In this document: positions 26,098 to 37,083 of the stretch, one piece after another | Numbering within the stretch: position 1 is the stretch's first letter | Layout: each line of letters opens with the position of its first letter | Assembly: GCA_013420905.1 (NCBI GenBank) | Contig: JAAXNY010000004.1 | Location: forward strand, 1,488,001-1,552,000 | Direction: 5' to 3' | From: Collybia mongolica | Taxonomy: Eukaryota; Basidiomycota; Agaricomycetes; Agaricales; Clitocybaceae | Length of the DNA stretch: 64,000 bases | Position numbers and translations under genes: made by a program | Notes under the pieces: model-generated | What the model saw: the letters and a program-made list of their open reading frames with translations, nothing else | What the model was told of the DNA's origin: nothing | Databases searched by the model: none

Positions 26098-27033
26098 TCA
26101 CCGATGGAGGTGATATGATGTTGGAGAGATTGCCGCCGGCGTTGAGCGCAGAAGAGGTATCCCTGCCATTGAGGATGACTCATCGCTCATCATATCGCCC
26201 TCTGGCTCAACAAGATCGCGACAATCCATAATCCCCCCGCAACAGTCAGAATCCAGACTCGGACTTGGGCTGGGGCAACGTGAGCCGGTCAAACGCTCAC
26301 GTTGGTTTGTTACTGGAGAATGCGGGGAATCCTCCCTATGGAGTCGTTTTTTACTTGGCGGATTGTACCCTTGAGGGGAAACCGATGTCAGTTGATGGTA
26401 CGCATGAGGAGAGGGAGCTGGAGATGGAAAGGACGCAGGCCGGAGGCCATGCAGGACGGTGTCGAGGGGCGGCAGACGAGAGTCTGTTGTGGATGATGAT
26501 GATACATTAGCTTTGGATGATAGGAGATGTGGTTCGGGAAAAGCTAGGTGTTGGAACCGAGTCAATGATGTAGACACTAATGAAAGATTATGCATCAACT
26601 CTGCTGATGCCTGAGCCTGTGGATGGCAAAGCAATTAGTCACCTACAAGCAGAAATTGGGCAGTGAAAGACCGTACAGTCTGGGGGTCGTAGGCTATGGC
26701 TGGAGATTGACCAGCTCGTGCGGCCTCGAGTTCTTTGCGCAAATGAACATTCTCTTCTTCTGCTCTTCTACACCGTTCTTCTAAATCATTCACATACTGT
26801 GCACGTCTGGCGCGGTAGTCCCGTTGCTGAACAAGTGCACGAGTGGGTGGAATGGTCAAATCTTTCTTTCGGCCTCTTGTCATTTTCGAGAAACGAGAAT
26901 TGCATGCGGGGTGATTGATGGGTGCCGGGATGGGGTTTAAAGTAAGTTTATGTGAACTCTGTACATCCCCTACAGGAACTAGAGTAACATTCGGCATAGA
27001 CGGCGTAAGAAATGGCGAGCAAGGTTCCCACAT
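26098..27033 (-). CDS. bZIP transcription factor
   Basis: Nuclear DNA-binding protein. Start at 27033 (MWEPCSPFLTPSMPNV). At about residues 50-105 is a basic region, GRKKDLTIPPTRALVQQRDY then RARRAQYV, followed by a leucine-zipper-like coil NDLEERCRRAEEENVHLRKE. The usual Asn of the basic region is replaced by Gln in QQRDYRARR, as in some fungal-specific bZIPs. An intron after DPQT leads to AQASAELMHNLSLVS. The rest is Pro/Ser-rich, probably activating or regulatory, with acidic stretch EPEGDMMSDESSS and end TSYHLHR. Lacks the cysteine-rich domains of Yap1-type redox bZIPs. Position next to ACR3 is suggestive but does not show that it regulates arsenite export. Confidence 0.8.
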
Positions 27034-27916
27034 TCAGATTCACTATTTTTGATCGAAATTCAAATGGCCTTATTTAATCCGCACGTGAGCGGCCAGATAT
27101 AGCGCCCAGGCATACTGTGGTGGTCCTCGGATCGTCTTCCTCTCCAGTCACCTCGAAAGAGGGCCACCTGCCCAGCGCCGAACCAAGATAACTGTCATCA
27201 AACTCCCTAATATTCATGCCGCGCCATCTGATGCTGGACACCTGGGTCTTCACACATAGTATTTGAACTTCTAGCGAATGAAAGGCAGTGTTTGCGGTCA
27301 TCTTATCAGGGCGCCTAAACTGGTTGTCTTTATTTCTCGTATGTATCCGGTTTGGTAAAATTATCAGGTCGCACGGGTTCTGGGATGTCGAGCACCGTTC
27401 ATCATGTCTTGACGTGCTAGAAACGGACCTGGACGAGTAATCCTCCGACATGCCAGGTTTGCATGATTTATAGGCAAAGGTTTCGGTGACTTGACCAACA
27501 GCCATTGGACTCAAGGCACTATCGGTCTTCACTTATTTCCCGAAACCCTTCCCACCAAATACACTGTAACGAAAACTTGCAGGGCATCCCCTCCCCTGAA
27601 AAAAATACTGGATTCACAGCGCCCCGCATTGTGCAAGGTGACTATGGCATTCAATACTTAGACGTCGTCGGTATGAGTCCGGAATACTGCATGATCCCGT
27701 CGGCATCATATCTGATCGATCATCAAGAGGATTCTTCTCGGCTTCGTTCCTGTCCGCCTCTCTGCGTACGTAATCGCTTGTAATGACTACTTACTAACCG
27801 ATTTTGGATGTCGCCTGATGTTGCTAAGCGCCTCAGCCGAGTATACCAAGCAACAAAAACACCCCCATAAGGTGTATATGTCTGTATATATAGCTTTTTT
27901 CTATCACTGACCACTC
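27034..27916. other. Divergent promoter region, no gene seen
   Basis: Lies between the bZIP (minus) and permease (plus) starts. A 152-codon minus-strand frame at 27532-27074 has no motif and is probably chance. Confidence 0.45.
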
Positions 27917-30177
27917 ATGACTTCAAGTTCTGATTACCAGGTCCTAGCTACTTCCGCGTCAACTTATAGGCAGAGCGAAAATGACGACGAAGGCTTTGAT
28001 GTTGAGTCTCCTGATACGAACATGGATGATAGTGGCACAAAACGAGGGTTGCAACAACGCCAGTGAGTCACCACTCAACACGTATTTGCATTCTTTTGAT
28101 ATACAAAACCACCGTGTTAGTTTGACTATGATCGCTCTGGCAGGGATGATAGGAACTGGCTTGTTTTTGTCTAGCGGGAAGGCCCTCGCGCAGGCTGGCC
28201 CCCTTGGCTGTGTTCTTGGTTTCATTACAGTAACTTCGATGTGCTCAGAATCCAATCAGCAGGTTGAAATCCTTATTTGTAGATGGGTGTTGTAACAGCT
28301 TGTGTCGGTTCGCGACAGTTATCCTCTTGGTCGCATTTTTGGCTAATTTCAATAATTGTAGCATATTCTGCGGCAGAAATGGCCGCTTTTAAACCGGTAG
28401 GTGGTGGTTTTGTGCGACACGCCACAATGTGGATAGACAAAAGTACCGGAATTACAACAGGGTACATAATCAAATATGTTAACACTTAGCGCACAGCTCA
28501 GATAATCGGGCTTTGAATAGGTGGAATTTTTGGTATTCGATGGCGATTACTATGCCCGCTGAAATAAGTGCTGCAACAACGCTTGTTGGATTCTGGGTCC
28601 CGGACGTCAATGTCGCAATTCCCATCACGTAGGTTGCTTTTCGAAGGTTGTTATCTACTTGACCAAACTCCAACCATTTCAGGGTTTGCTGGATAGCGAT
28701 ATCAATAGTCAATCTGGCTCCAGTACGTTTCTATGGAGAATTTGAATTCTATTTTGCATTCTGCAAGGTATGTTCCTAAATAGGCTTCTGTTGATTTTGC
28801 TTATCATTCATATACAGGTGGCTCTGATCGTTGGTCTCATTATCGCTGGTCTCGTTCTTAACCTCGGTGGCATTCCCAGTCAGGAGCGTCTCGGGTTTCG
28901 GTACTGGCAAGACCCCTACCCCCTCTTCCATGAGCTAGTTGCGACGGGACCAGCAGGTCGATTCCTCGCTTTCTGGTCGACAATGATTTCCGCGGCATTT
29001 GCATATGGTAATGTGCAAGTCGTCGCCATTGCCGGAGCGGAGACGCAGAACCCCCGTCAAGCCATACCAGCCGCTGTGAAACGGACATTTGTCCGGGTAG
29101 TGCTGTTCTATGTATTGTCTATTTTCGTGATATCTATAATCGTACCCGCGGATGACAAGAATCTTGGACTGACAACCGGCACGGCTGCGCAGAGCCCGTT
29201 TGTTATTGCGTTCAACAGAGCCGGCGTCAAGGCAAGTGGAAATATATTTCTATACAAGTAATGAGAAGCTGATTGGAACAATACTTAGACACTACCATCT
29301 GTTGTGAATGCCGTGGTAATAACATCGTCCTATTTCAAGGCCGTCTACTGAATACTACATGAAGATTCTCACATCTGCGTTTAGCTCGGGGAACTCGTGT
29401 ACTTTCCTGGCCTCACGGACTCTTCACGGACTCGCACTTGATGGACATGCACCTAAAATATTTTTACGCCTAAATCGGTACGGCGTTCCGTGGGTTGCGG
29501 TGATTGCATCTGCTGCTTGGGGGGCTGTGGCATACCTTAGTGTGAACAAGGGCTCTTTCCAGGTGATGCTTTTCCAATACGTGACGCGTCCACGGAGACT
29601 AAACATAGAGGTACGATTTGCTAGGCATTCACATGGCTTGTTGCGCTTGTCACCACTGCTGGTATCATCTCTTGGGTTGTATTGTGTGTCACATACCTCA
29701 GATTCTTCTATGCACTTCAAGTCCAAGGAATATCAAGGGACTCTCTTCCTTATAAGAGCCCTTTACAGCCATATATCACAGTGCGTAGTTGTCGTTACGG
29801 TGGTGGTTTTCTGAGGCACTAAGTTGATACTCGCAGTATTTTGCTCTCGTAATGAATTCATTCATTCTGGTGTTTAGCGGCTGGACCTCTTTCGTCGGTG
29901 GCTTCAATCTCTCGTCATTCTTATCTAACTACCTTGACTGGTGTGTATTGTTCTTTTCCTGGTGACTTAACTGCCTTAATCTTAAGCCGCCTAAAGCATC
30001 ATATTTCCCGTATTCTATGGGCTTTGCAAGCTTTGGTTCAAAGACGCCATTATCCCACTGGACGAGATAGACTTACAGTCCGAGCTATGGAAAATAGATC
30101 GAGAGGAAGATCATGAAGAAGTCCCGTCGCTGCTTAAAATGACAACATACGACCGCGTACTGAACATGTTCTTCTAA
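27917..30177 (+). CDS. Amino-acid permease, yeast-type (YAT/APC family)
   Basis: Proton-coupled plasma-membrane uptake of amino acids. ATG at 27917 begins an acidic cytosolic N-terminus (MTSSSDYQVLATSAS). After an intron comes the family motif HLTMIALAGMIGTGLFLSSG. Then follow MGVVTACV, AAEMAAFKPVGGGFVRHATM, WNFWYSMAITMPAEISAATT, VRFYGEFEFYFAFCKVALIV, GFRYWQDPYP, VAIAGAETQNPRQAIPAAVK, GTAAQSPFVIAFNRAGVK, VITSAFSSGNSCTFLASRTL and HGLALDGHAPKIFLRLNRYG. The C-terminus is charged (DEIDLQSELWKIDREEDHEE) and ends RVLNMFF. About a dozen membrane segments and many short introns are inferred. Order and spacing match fungal general or dicarboxylic amino-acid permeases. The exact substrate cannot be read. 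Confidence 0.85.
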
Positions 30178-30238
30178 TAGATGGTATCCTGATAGATCTA
30201 TATTGTATATACTAACTTGAAGCTTTTTGCGTTGCTAA

Positions 30239-31884
30239 TCAAATGCCCCATACTCTTTTCAATAAGAGATTTAACAAAACTTCAGGCCCAGGTGTCTCGT
30301 GTACGCATAGGACACCTGGCCTTACCGGCCCCTTTTCCATGACTTGTTCTACTTCGACCTGCGCTGGGACGGCTGTTGATTCCCACTCCCCGTGCTGAAA
30401 GGCGCGCTTTTCAAGCTCTGCCTGGATTTCTGCTCGGTTGGCACCCGGGGAATAGGCGGATGAATCCGCACGTCTGTCAACAACGAGCATACCGCGGGTG
30501 AGCTCACCCGTTCTTCCAGAACGAAACGGTGTCAACCACGTGCGTGTTGTGAAGGGTCCCAAACCTACCGTTCTATGTCAAAAACACGCCGTCGGGCTTT
30601 CCAGCCTTGTCCCAATGTAGTTGAAAAGGGAGGATTTTCAATTGCGCACCAAACTGCCGCAGGGTCGTGGAGCTCAATTGCGTCTTTGCCATATTTCAAC
30701 ATCATCTCACGGGCTCTTTCAAGGAAAGCACTAGTGAAATGTGTCAAAGGTGCCTTGTCAGAGGTCACGGAAGGCCGCGAGGAAAGGTCCAACGATGGAT
30801 CGACTTGGCTTTTGTAGACTGAGAAAGGCAGTTCATGAAAAGTCGTGATGTCCAAGGGGAGCAAGAGTAAACGGTCGAGAGGTAACCCCGCATTTGGATC
30901 TTTTGGCAGGAGAAGGTCTTTGACCGCGAAAGGGTCCGCGAAGAAGTTGACTAGGGCACAGAACTCGGAATGAGATATGCGCAAGGGTCCAAAAGCAAGG
31001 ACGCACATTCCGCCATGGGGCTGGTGTTTCCAGGAACGTCGAGAGCACCACCCATACTGACAACGCGACCTATATTTTCTCTTACCAAGTCACCATCCTG
31101 ACGCATCATGCGCGCAAGGGTTGTTAGGGGACCCAAGGCGATGTAAGTGATTGACTTCGAAGGGCGCTGACGTATAAGGTCGAGTGCTACGTCGACACCG
31201 GACACGTCAGTGAATTCTAATTGCGGATGGATTCCTCCGTGTTCGTGCCCTTCAATATTAAGATCTGGATGGCGGTCTGTAATACTGCTCAAGCCATCTC
31301 TGTCGTGAGACCAATGCTGTCAGTTAATATTGAATAGATGATGGAGCTCCACACGAGCCTGCCATGAAAGTACTGGGCACTGTGAAGCTCTCCTTCTAAT
31401 GGTCCCCGACTCCCTCTAGCGAGGATGGGTTTATGTGTTGAGGAGAAGTTCGGAAAACGATTTTTGTGGGACGGGTATTGCTCAAAGTGGCGAGCGAGTC
31501 CCTGGTATGTCTTGAGAATATTCAGGCTTGAATGTAAACCCAGTAAGTACGGTGAAAGATAAAACCAAAGAGACTGACTATGATGACTCGAGGTCCGTAT
31601 TTCCTGCACATACGGGTGTCGACCCAACTTAACCTAAGGTCAAGACAGAAACACGTACCGAATGAAACTATAAAAGCTAGTATCTCCAATTCTGGGGAAG
31701 CCAGAGCCAACAATCTGTTCGTCGTTCGAGATGAGTGCGTGAGGCATAGTATTGATGATATAAGCTGACATCGCAATCGTATCATCCACGCCTGGGTCAG
31801 TGTCGACTGGAGCGGGACAATGAGTGTAGTAAACCCATATCACGATTACTCACTGATTACGGGAATTCGTTCTGCCGATGTCAT
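30239..31884 (-). CDS. Inosine/uridine-preferring nucleoside hydrolase
   Basis: Hydrolyses the N-glycosidic bond of ribonucleosides for purine/pyrimidine salvage. ATG at 31884 gives MTSAERIPVI. Splicing over a GTGAGT intron adds the calcium-binding signature DTDPGVDDTIA. Further short exons give ILLALASPELEILAFIVSFG, NTDLESSYLNILKTYQGLA, DVALDLIRQRPSKSITYIAL, GPLTTLARMM and VVSMGGALDVPGNTSPMAE. The next exons carry NFFADPFAVKDLLLPKDP and LLPLDITTFHELP. The catalytic-region part ELHDPAAVWCAIENPP precedes the last exon ending LLKRVWGI. All family blocks are present in order, with about eight introns. The gene converges on the permease, 61 bp away. A broken copy lies upstream. Confidence 0.87.
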
Positions 31885-32239
31885 AATAACGGTATAGAAT
31901 TGAGGATTGAGGAAAAGGCAAGCTGACGGTACCTATGTACTATTCAACCATGCTCCGGGTATTTTGGTCTGGTCTGATTCGCTGGAAGCGCGTGACCACG
32001 GCGCGTTGAATCGCGCGAGACGGTCGGGAGAGAGGTTGCGTGTCGCCGACACATATTTAGGTGTGAGTGGAGGCAGGAAAAGTGGTTAGATTAAGGTCTA
32101 TGACCATATAAACCATCCTACAACACGATATATACCTTGGAGTCGCAACCCAAATAAGAGACTTTCTGCATCCTGATATATACACTACTTCTCTTTTCTA
32201 GGTCCTCGTTGGGTATCACAATCAAATACCCCCAACTCT

Positions 32240-32585
32240 GCAGTACGGAATTATCAGAGCCGGCCCTGGTGTGTCATGTACAGAGAACATCTGGCATCAT
32301 AGGTCTTTCGTTCACGATCTGCTCCACCCCAAGATCAGAGCCGCGTCTCTCTAGTTTTGGCTGGATTTCTGCACAATTGGCGCCAAGAAGGTAGGCGGAT
32401 TTGCCTTCTAGCTTATCCATTCATCACAGGTAATGCAAGGAACTTAGGAAGCGTTGTGATACAAACTAACATTGCGTTTGTATCATCCACGCCTGGATCG
32501 GTGTCAACTATTTTGATGAGGAGGTGTAAACACAATGTCAAGAATGGCCCGATTACTCACTGATGACCTCTGCAGATGGTCCATG
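32240..32585 (-). pseudogene. Internally deleted nucleoside hydrolase copy
   Basis: Minus-strand remnant of the gene next to it. The start region (32585-32550) retains PSAEVI and the same intron beginning GTGAGTAATCG. Then IVDTDPGVDDTNAM at about 32515-32470 matches the calcium-binding motif. After a short unrelated stretch the sequence jumps to the C-terminal block SAYLLGANCAEIQPKLERRG at about 32400, ending near MMPDVLC with stops in frame. Everything between, most of the catalytic domain, is missing. The upstream flank also resembles the intact gene's promoter (CACGCTCC.CGTATTT..G), so the copy arose by local duplication about 0.7 kb away. Confidence 0.75.
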
Positions 32586-32599
32586 ATCATGAAATAGAG

Positions 32600-33217
32600 A
32601 AAACACACCGACATATATTATTATCAGTCACGCTCCACGTATTTCGGTAATATGGACGCGTGATCAGACGCGCCACGGGGTGGTGATACGGGGAAGGGAG
32701 GAAGTTTTCATATGGCAAGGTTAGCGCGTCACTTGCGCCTAGGTTGCATGCGGTTAAACAGAATGGCGTTTATTTTATTCCTACTATGAAGATACAGCAT
32801 TTGTATACATTATGACATCCCTTCGATTGTCCGTTGACGAATGGTTCGCAAGTCCTAATAAGTTTCGTCAGCAAGAGGTAGTGGTTAAGAAGGATGTGGC
32901 AGAAGAGAGATTCAGAGATCTTGGTGGAAAATGTAGTCTCATTGGGCTGTTACCCTCTGAAGTAGCAAATATATTTCGGTTTAACATCATTATAGGAGAG
33001 GATGAACTCGAATGAAGAGAAGGCGATGTGCATGAGGACTTACCAATGACTTAGAGGAGAGTGATGGCAAGAAAAGAATCGCTGTTAAAATGTCTTTATT
33101 TATTTATGGCTATTGCCGGGAACTGTACAGATATGGTCACAGTGGCTGTCGGCGTGACGTGACACATTCTGAGAGACGAAATCTCGCGCTCGTCGACGTC
33201 CAAACCCAGAAAGCACC
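32600..33217. other. Intergenic region before RACK1
   Basis: It contains a duplicated promoter-like piece (see the pseudogene) and the RACK1 5' flank. A 67-codon plus-strand frame at 32812-33015 (MTSLRLSVDEWFASPNKF) has no motif I recognise and is left uncalled. Confidence 0.4.
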
Positions 33218-34511
33218 ATGTCTGAATCACTACGTTTCCTCGGATCTCTCGAGGGTCACAAAGGATGGGTCACCGCCATCGCCACCTCCTCAGAAAACCC
33301 AGACATGATCCTGACTGCTTCCCGAGGTACCAAACCGCGTCCGCACTTATGCTTTTGCTGCATCTAATCAATATATATCACCAGACAAGACTATCATTGT
33401 CTGGCAGTTGACTCGCGATGAAGACTCCTACGGTTACCCCAAGCGAATTCTTCACGGACATAACCACTTCGTTTCTGACGTCGTAATTTCATCTGACGGG
33501 CAATTTGCTCTTTCTTCGTCCTGGGACCACACCCTGCGTCTCTGGGACCTCAACACAGGCCTGACGACCCGCCGATTCGTTGGCCACACCTCCGATGTTC
33601 TGTCAGTCAGCTTCAGTGCAGACAACAGGCAAATTGTCTCTGGTTCGCGTGATAGGTCGATCAAGCTCTGGAATACCCTCGGCGAGTGCAAGTACGACAT
33701 CAAGGATGACGGTCACTCTGAGTGGTGCGTTATGCCTTCGATTCAGAGGAAGTACTTTCTAAAACATGTAGATTTATAGGGTCTCTTGTGTGCGATTCAG
33801 CCCCAACGTCATGAACCCCGTAATTGTCTCTTGTGGCTGGGACAAGGTTGTCAAAGTAAGTTTCGCAGGATTGCTTTGTGTAATAGCTATTTTCTCCTCC
33901 ACTGGAATGATGTTACACGAAAGTTGTATTTGCTACTTCAGAGGGCACTAGCTCGATGAGACTACATTTCCACCAAGATCTCTGACTTTTTCAACTAATC
34001 GGAAAACTGTTGACTTAAATACTAACGCCATCCACCAGGTCTGGGAACTTTCCAAGTTCAAACTGAAGACCAACCACCATGGTCATACTGGCTACATCAA
34101 CACCGTTTCCGTTTCCCCCGACGGTTCCCTTGCCGCCTCCGGAGGCAAGGACGGTATTACTATGCTTTGGGACTTAAACGAGGGCAAGCACCTCTACTCC
34201 CTAGAGGCTGGCGATGTTGTCAACGCCCTCGTCTTCTCCCCTAACCGCTATTGGCTTTGCGCTGCCACTGCCACCTGTGTCAAGATCTTTGATTTGGAAA
34301 GCAAGTGAGTAACACTGTCAGGTTCAAACCCTGTTATTGACCAAAGTATTTAATAAGATCTATTGTTGACGAACTCAAGCCCGCTTACACTGACGTTCGC
34401 GAGGAGGCAAGGCAACCCGAGTGTGTGTCGATCGCCTGGTCTGCTGATGGGCAGACATTGTTCGCTGGCTTCACTGACAACCAGCTCCGTGTCTGGACCG
34501 TCACGTCATAA
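33218..34511 (+). CDS. CPC2: RACK1/Asc1/Cpc2 WD40 ribosomal scaffold protein
   Basis: Seven-bladed WD40 propeller on the 40S subunit head that links translation and signalling. ATG at 33218 gives [20 protein letters not shown]. Blades are recognisable from [59 protein letters not shown] and [13 protein letters not shown] at the end. [15 protein letters not shown] and [13 protein letters not shown] are diagnostic of RACK1. Introns of about 50-60 bp interrupt it, plus one of about 180 bp (roughly 33856-34038) that holds a C/D snoRNA. Intact. Confidence 0.95.
33903..33988 (+). ncRNA. Box C/D snoRNA, U24 (SNORD24/snR24) type
   Basis: Sits in the long RACK1 intron. Box C is ATGATGT (33907-33913), box D' is CAGA (33939-33942), box C' is CGATGAG (33954-33960) and box D is CTGA (33982-33985). 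The guide before D' reads GTATTTGCTACTT and the guide before D reads TTTCCACCAAGATCT. These are complementary to the adjacent large-subunit rRNA stretches AGTAGCAAATA and GATCTTGGTG, the known U24 targets for 2'-O-methylation. Yeast U24 is likewise encoded in the intron of ASC1, the RACK1 orthologue. Ends are approximate, and terminal stem pairing is weak by eye. Confidence 0.88.
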
Positions 34512-34691
34512 AAAGGCGTTGGGGTTGGCTAGTTGTACGTGGGGGCGATGTCATGCTTTCTACTGTTTTTCTCTTAGCCGCAAAAAAAAAAATACACAAA
34601 AGGCCTATATGTGCGCTCAGAGTCAGGTAGCCTTCTTATCCGTCAGAGTCTGAACAGGTAAATTGGAGAATTAGGTACGCGGAATGTGATA

Positions 34692-35455
34692 TTACAGGGA
34701 CTTTGTGGCTTCATCCATGTTTCGCCGTCGCTCACTAAAATCCCAGCGGTCTAATCCCCCGAAGTCGATCTTCATGCCGAGGTATGACATGTTGAATTGG
34801 AGTTCGCATATATGCGTACCGCGTGCACGCCAGCTATCTCCACTAACGACCCAATATAGCTTGTCAGAAAAAATTGTCCCGGATAAATAGGCGAAACATA
34901 CGTTGCCGTTCCGTAGATGCCACCTCCGTCCTGGCCGACAAGGCGTACACACTGATCAGTGTTAGACGTCGCGTCGTATATCCATATATTGACACCCGCG
35001 TATATTTCCTGCCATCCATCATGGTCGATAAGGCGGTTTGGGGGGCGGATCCGCGTCGCGCCGCTTGGGGGGCTCAGTGCAGGCCGGATGTCAACGTCGT
35101 TAAAAAGTCGTAATGCGGTTAGGTTGGAGATGTTGTTGAATATCGCGCGCTCCTCTGGGAGTGCAGGATTGATGATCTTGATCACAGGGGATGGGATGCC
35201 TTCCGTAGATGATTCAGAGTCAGAGTCATCTCCATCTTCCATCTTGATTTCGCGCCCCGATCCTGAAGACGGCACCTCAGAATTCAACGCTGGTTCAGGC
35301 GCCTGTGGTTTTATGTCATCTGCAAATTCTTTTTCCGACTCATCGAGTTTCCCGCAGAACGAGGACCACGCGTCTTCGTTCGTGAAGTCTGTCCGAATGA
35401 GGACTCCCAGCTCTGGGCCCTCCAAGAGCTCATCCAAGGGATCAATGTCTTCCAT
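34692..35455 (-). CDS. Small acidic protein of unknown function
   Basis: Start at 35455 (MEDIDPLDELLEGPELGVLI). The N-terminal LGVLIRTDFTNEDAWSSFC resembles the start of DUF6924-type proteins. An acidic, serine-rich linker follows, then a conserved-looking block ISNLTALRLFNDVDIRPA, PPNRLIDHDGWQEIYAGVNI and SNTDQCVRLVGQDGGGIYG. A phase-compatible intron joins GTAT to GDSWRARGTHICELQFNMSY, and the protein ends DRWDFSERRRNMDEATKSL. About 250 residues. No catalytic motif, membrane helix or signal is visible. A possible 5' UTR intron lies just upstream (GTAAGT at about 35517 to CCCAG near 35467). Confidence 0.7.
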
Positions 35456-36440
35456 GAATTGATCCTGGGTGGGGCGATTTTAGGGCATGTCCCGGCGGTG
35501 ATGCGACTGGGACTTACAGGCGATGGTTTGAGGTTTGAGGTTACAGAATCTGTCCAGGTATAACTCGTCCAAAATTCCTCAAGGACGCGTAGATGCCACC
35601 CGCGTCGCCCATCATCAGGGTATTGGGATTTTACTATTACATACCGATCCTACAAATTTCATCAAAGTCGTGCGGGGGTAAAGTGTGGGGTTGTATTGCG
35701 AACCGCGAGCAATTGGAGGAACTTGTCGTGCATCTTTCGGCTTCAGTCTAAGCGTTGGAACTTGATCTTCAGGATTGAGATACGGACTTACTTTTGGGTC
35801 TTGGGAGCTGGATGAATTCGTGCACAGGCCGCTCTTTTTGATACATATGGTCACGGGACCAGAGTTACTGCTCTCTGTCCTGTATTAGCCTTGTATGCTG
35901 AAAACCGTACAACTCCAAGAAAGGCATTTACAACAGAAATAGAAAGAGGGGATTGTCAGGTTTGAAAGATTGCTCGGAGATAGGAGAAATTCAAGAGGGG
36001 GTTTGGGGGTTTCAAGATCAATGTTTTTGAGGGTTTGCTGGCACTCCTGTCTTCTCGTTCTGTACCATACATACATAAAGTGCTCCGTACAAGGAACCGA
36101 AAATACGACTTAATTATCGGAGTCATGTTTGTTAAGTAATTTCATGGCAGAGAAGAGATAAGTACTGGGACGATCCCACGTATTATTGCCTGCCTGGGTC
36201 CTGAAGGGTTGGGTTTCCTGTCACGCTTGGATATTGGAAGAGCAGTCGTATAGCAGCAAACACAACTTAGAGGTATATTTTTCTTCAAGGTAAGACTGAC
36301 GACAGTTTTTGTTGGCTTTGAAGTTGGAGGGAGGTGTTGATTGCAGCACATCGATCCGTGTTGGAGGCGAGAGTCCTTATTAGTCGTTAGAAACCAAGTC
36401 CGTCTATATTTTCCAACTTTGCAAGCATGGTGTGACAAGA
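35456..36440. other. Intergenic region with a weak exon-like piece
   Basis: Minus-strand frame at about 35870-35615 (VTICIKKSGLCTNSSSSQ) is open for 80 codons but has no recognised partner exon. The rest is GOT1 3' flank and nothing clear. Confidence 0.35.
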
Positions 36441-37083
36441 TCATACGGCAGAAGTTCGTGACCCAGCGAGCCGATCCACGACCTGAAAGACATAAGCCCT
36501 TGTAATGGAGAGCAGTTCTGTTACTTGTACTCACAGCTCGAATGTATGGTAATGAAAGGGCGGTCCCAATAAACGGAAGCTGTCGGAGGAATGTGATGAC
36601 AACAGGGAAGAAGTCGCTTGATGGGAAATTGCCACAGGTCAGTTGACAATAACGAAGGGTATGCACTCTCCTCGTACCCAAAGAGATTCAAGAACCCGAA
36701 CGTCTCCACAATCATTCCAATAAAGGGCCACTTGAGAAAAACGAGCAGAATGCCTCCCAGAAAGCATATGGTTCCGCGTATTTTCTGCTTGCGCGCGAAG
36801 AAATAGAAGGTTTTTTGGGGTCCAATGATCAGCGTTAGGCCAGAAACGAAGAGTATCTGTGGATTTTACCCCGGACGTCAGTGCACTGTTTAGTGTGGGT
36901 TTGTGAGATTTACGTTGCCGAGTGCGAGAAGAGCACCGTCGAAAAAGAGCATGACGCCAAGGAGCATGAAGAGCCCTCCAAATGTCGTGAGGGCAACCCC
37001 GATTTCTGTAGGAAGAAAATGCTGTCAGTGACAAGTGAATTGAGCATGAGGTATGCCCCACTTTGCGCATCTGACAACCACAT
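36441..37083 (-). CDS. GOT1: Got1-like ER-Golgi vesicle transport protein
   Basis: Small four-helix membrane protein of early Golgi/ER vesicles needed for COPII traffic. ATG at 37083 gives MWLSDAQ. After a short intron the frame continues KIGVALTTFGGLFMLLGVML, FFDGALLALGN, then ILFVSGLTLIIGPQKTFYFF, ARKQKIRGTICFLGGILLVF, LKWPFIGMIVETFGFLNLFG, DFFPVVITFLRQLPFIGTAL and SLPYIRAVVDRLAGSRTSAV with TGA at 36441-36443. The GPQKTFYFFARKQKIRGT loop and FLRQLPFIG are Got1 family signatures. About 140 residues in five exons, matching the family length. Frames overlapping on the same strand are intron read-through. Confidence 0.92.

Noticed and set aside
27074..27532. 152-codon minus-strand frame between the bZIP and permease genes
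   Set aside because: No motif, no hydrophobic or coiled pattern, biased Ser/Arg content as expected from chance, and it occupies the divergent promoter region.
32812..33015. 67-codon plus-strand frame before RACK1
   Set aside because: No motif or supporting exon. It could be real but cannot be supported from sequence alone.
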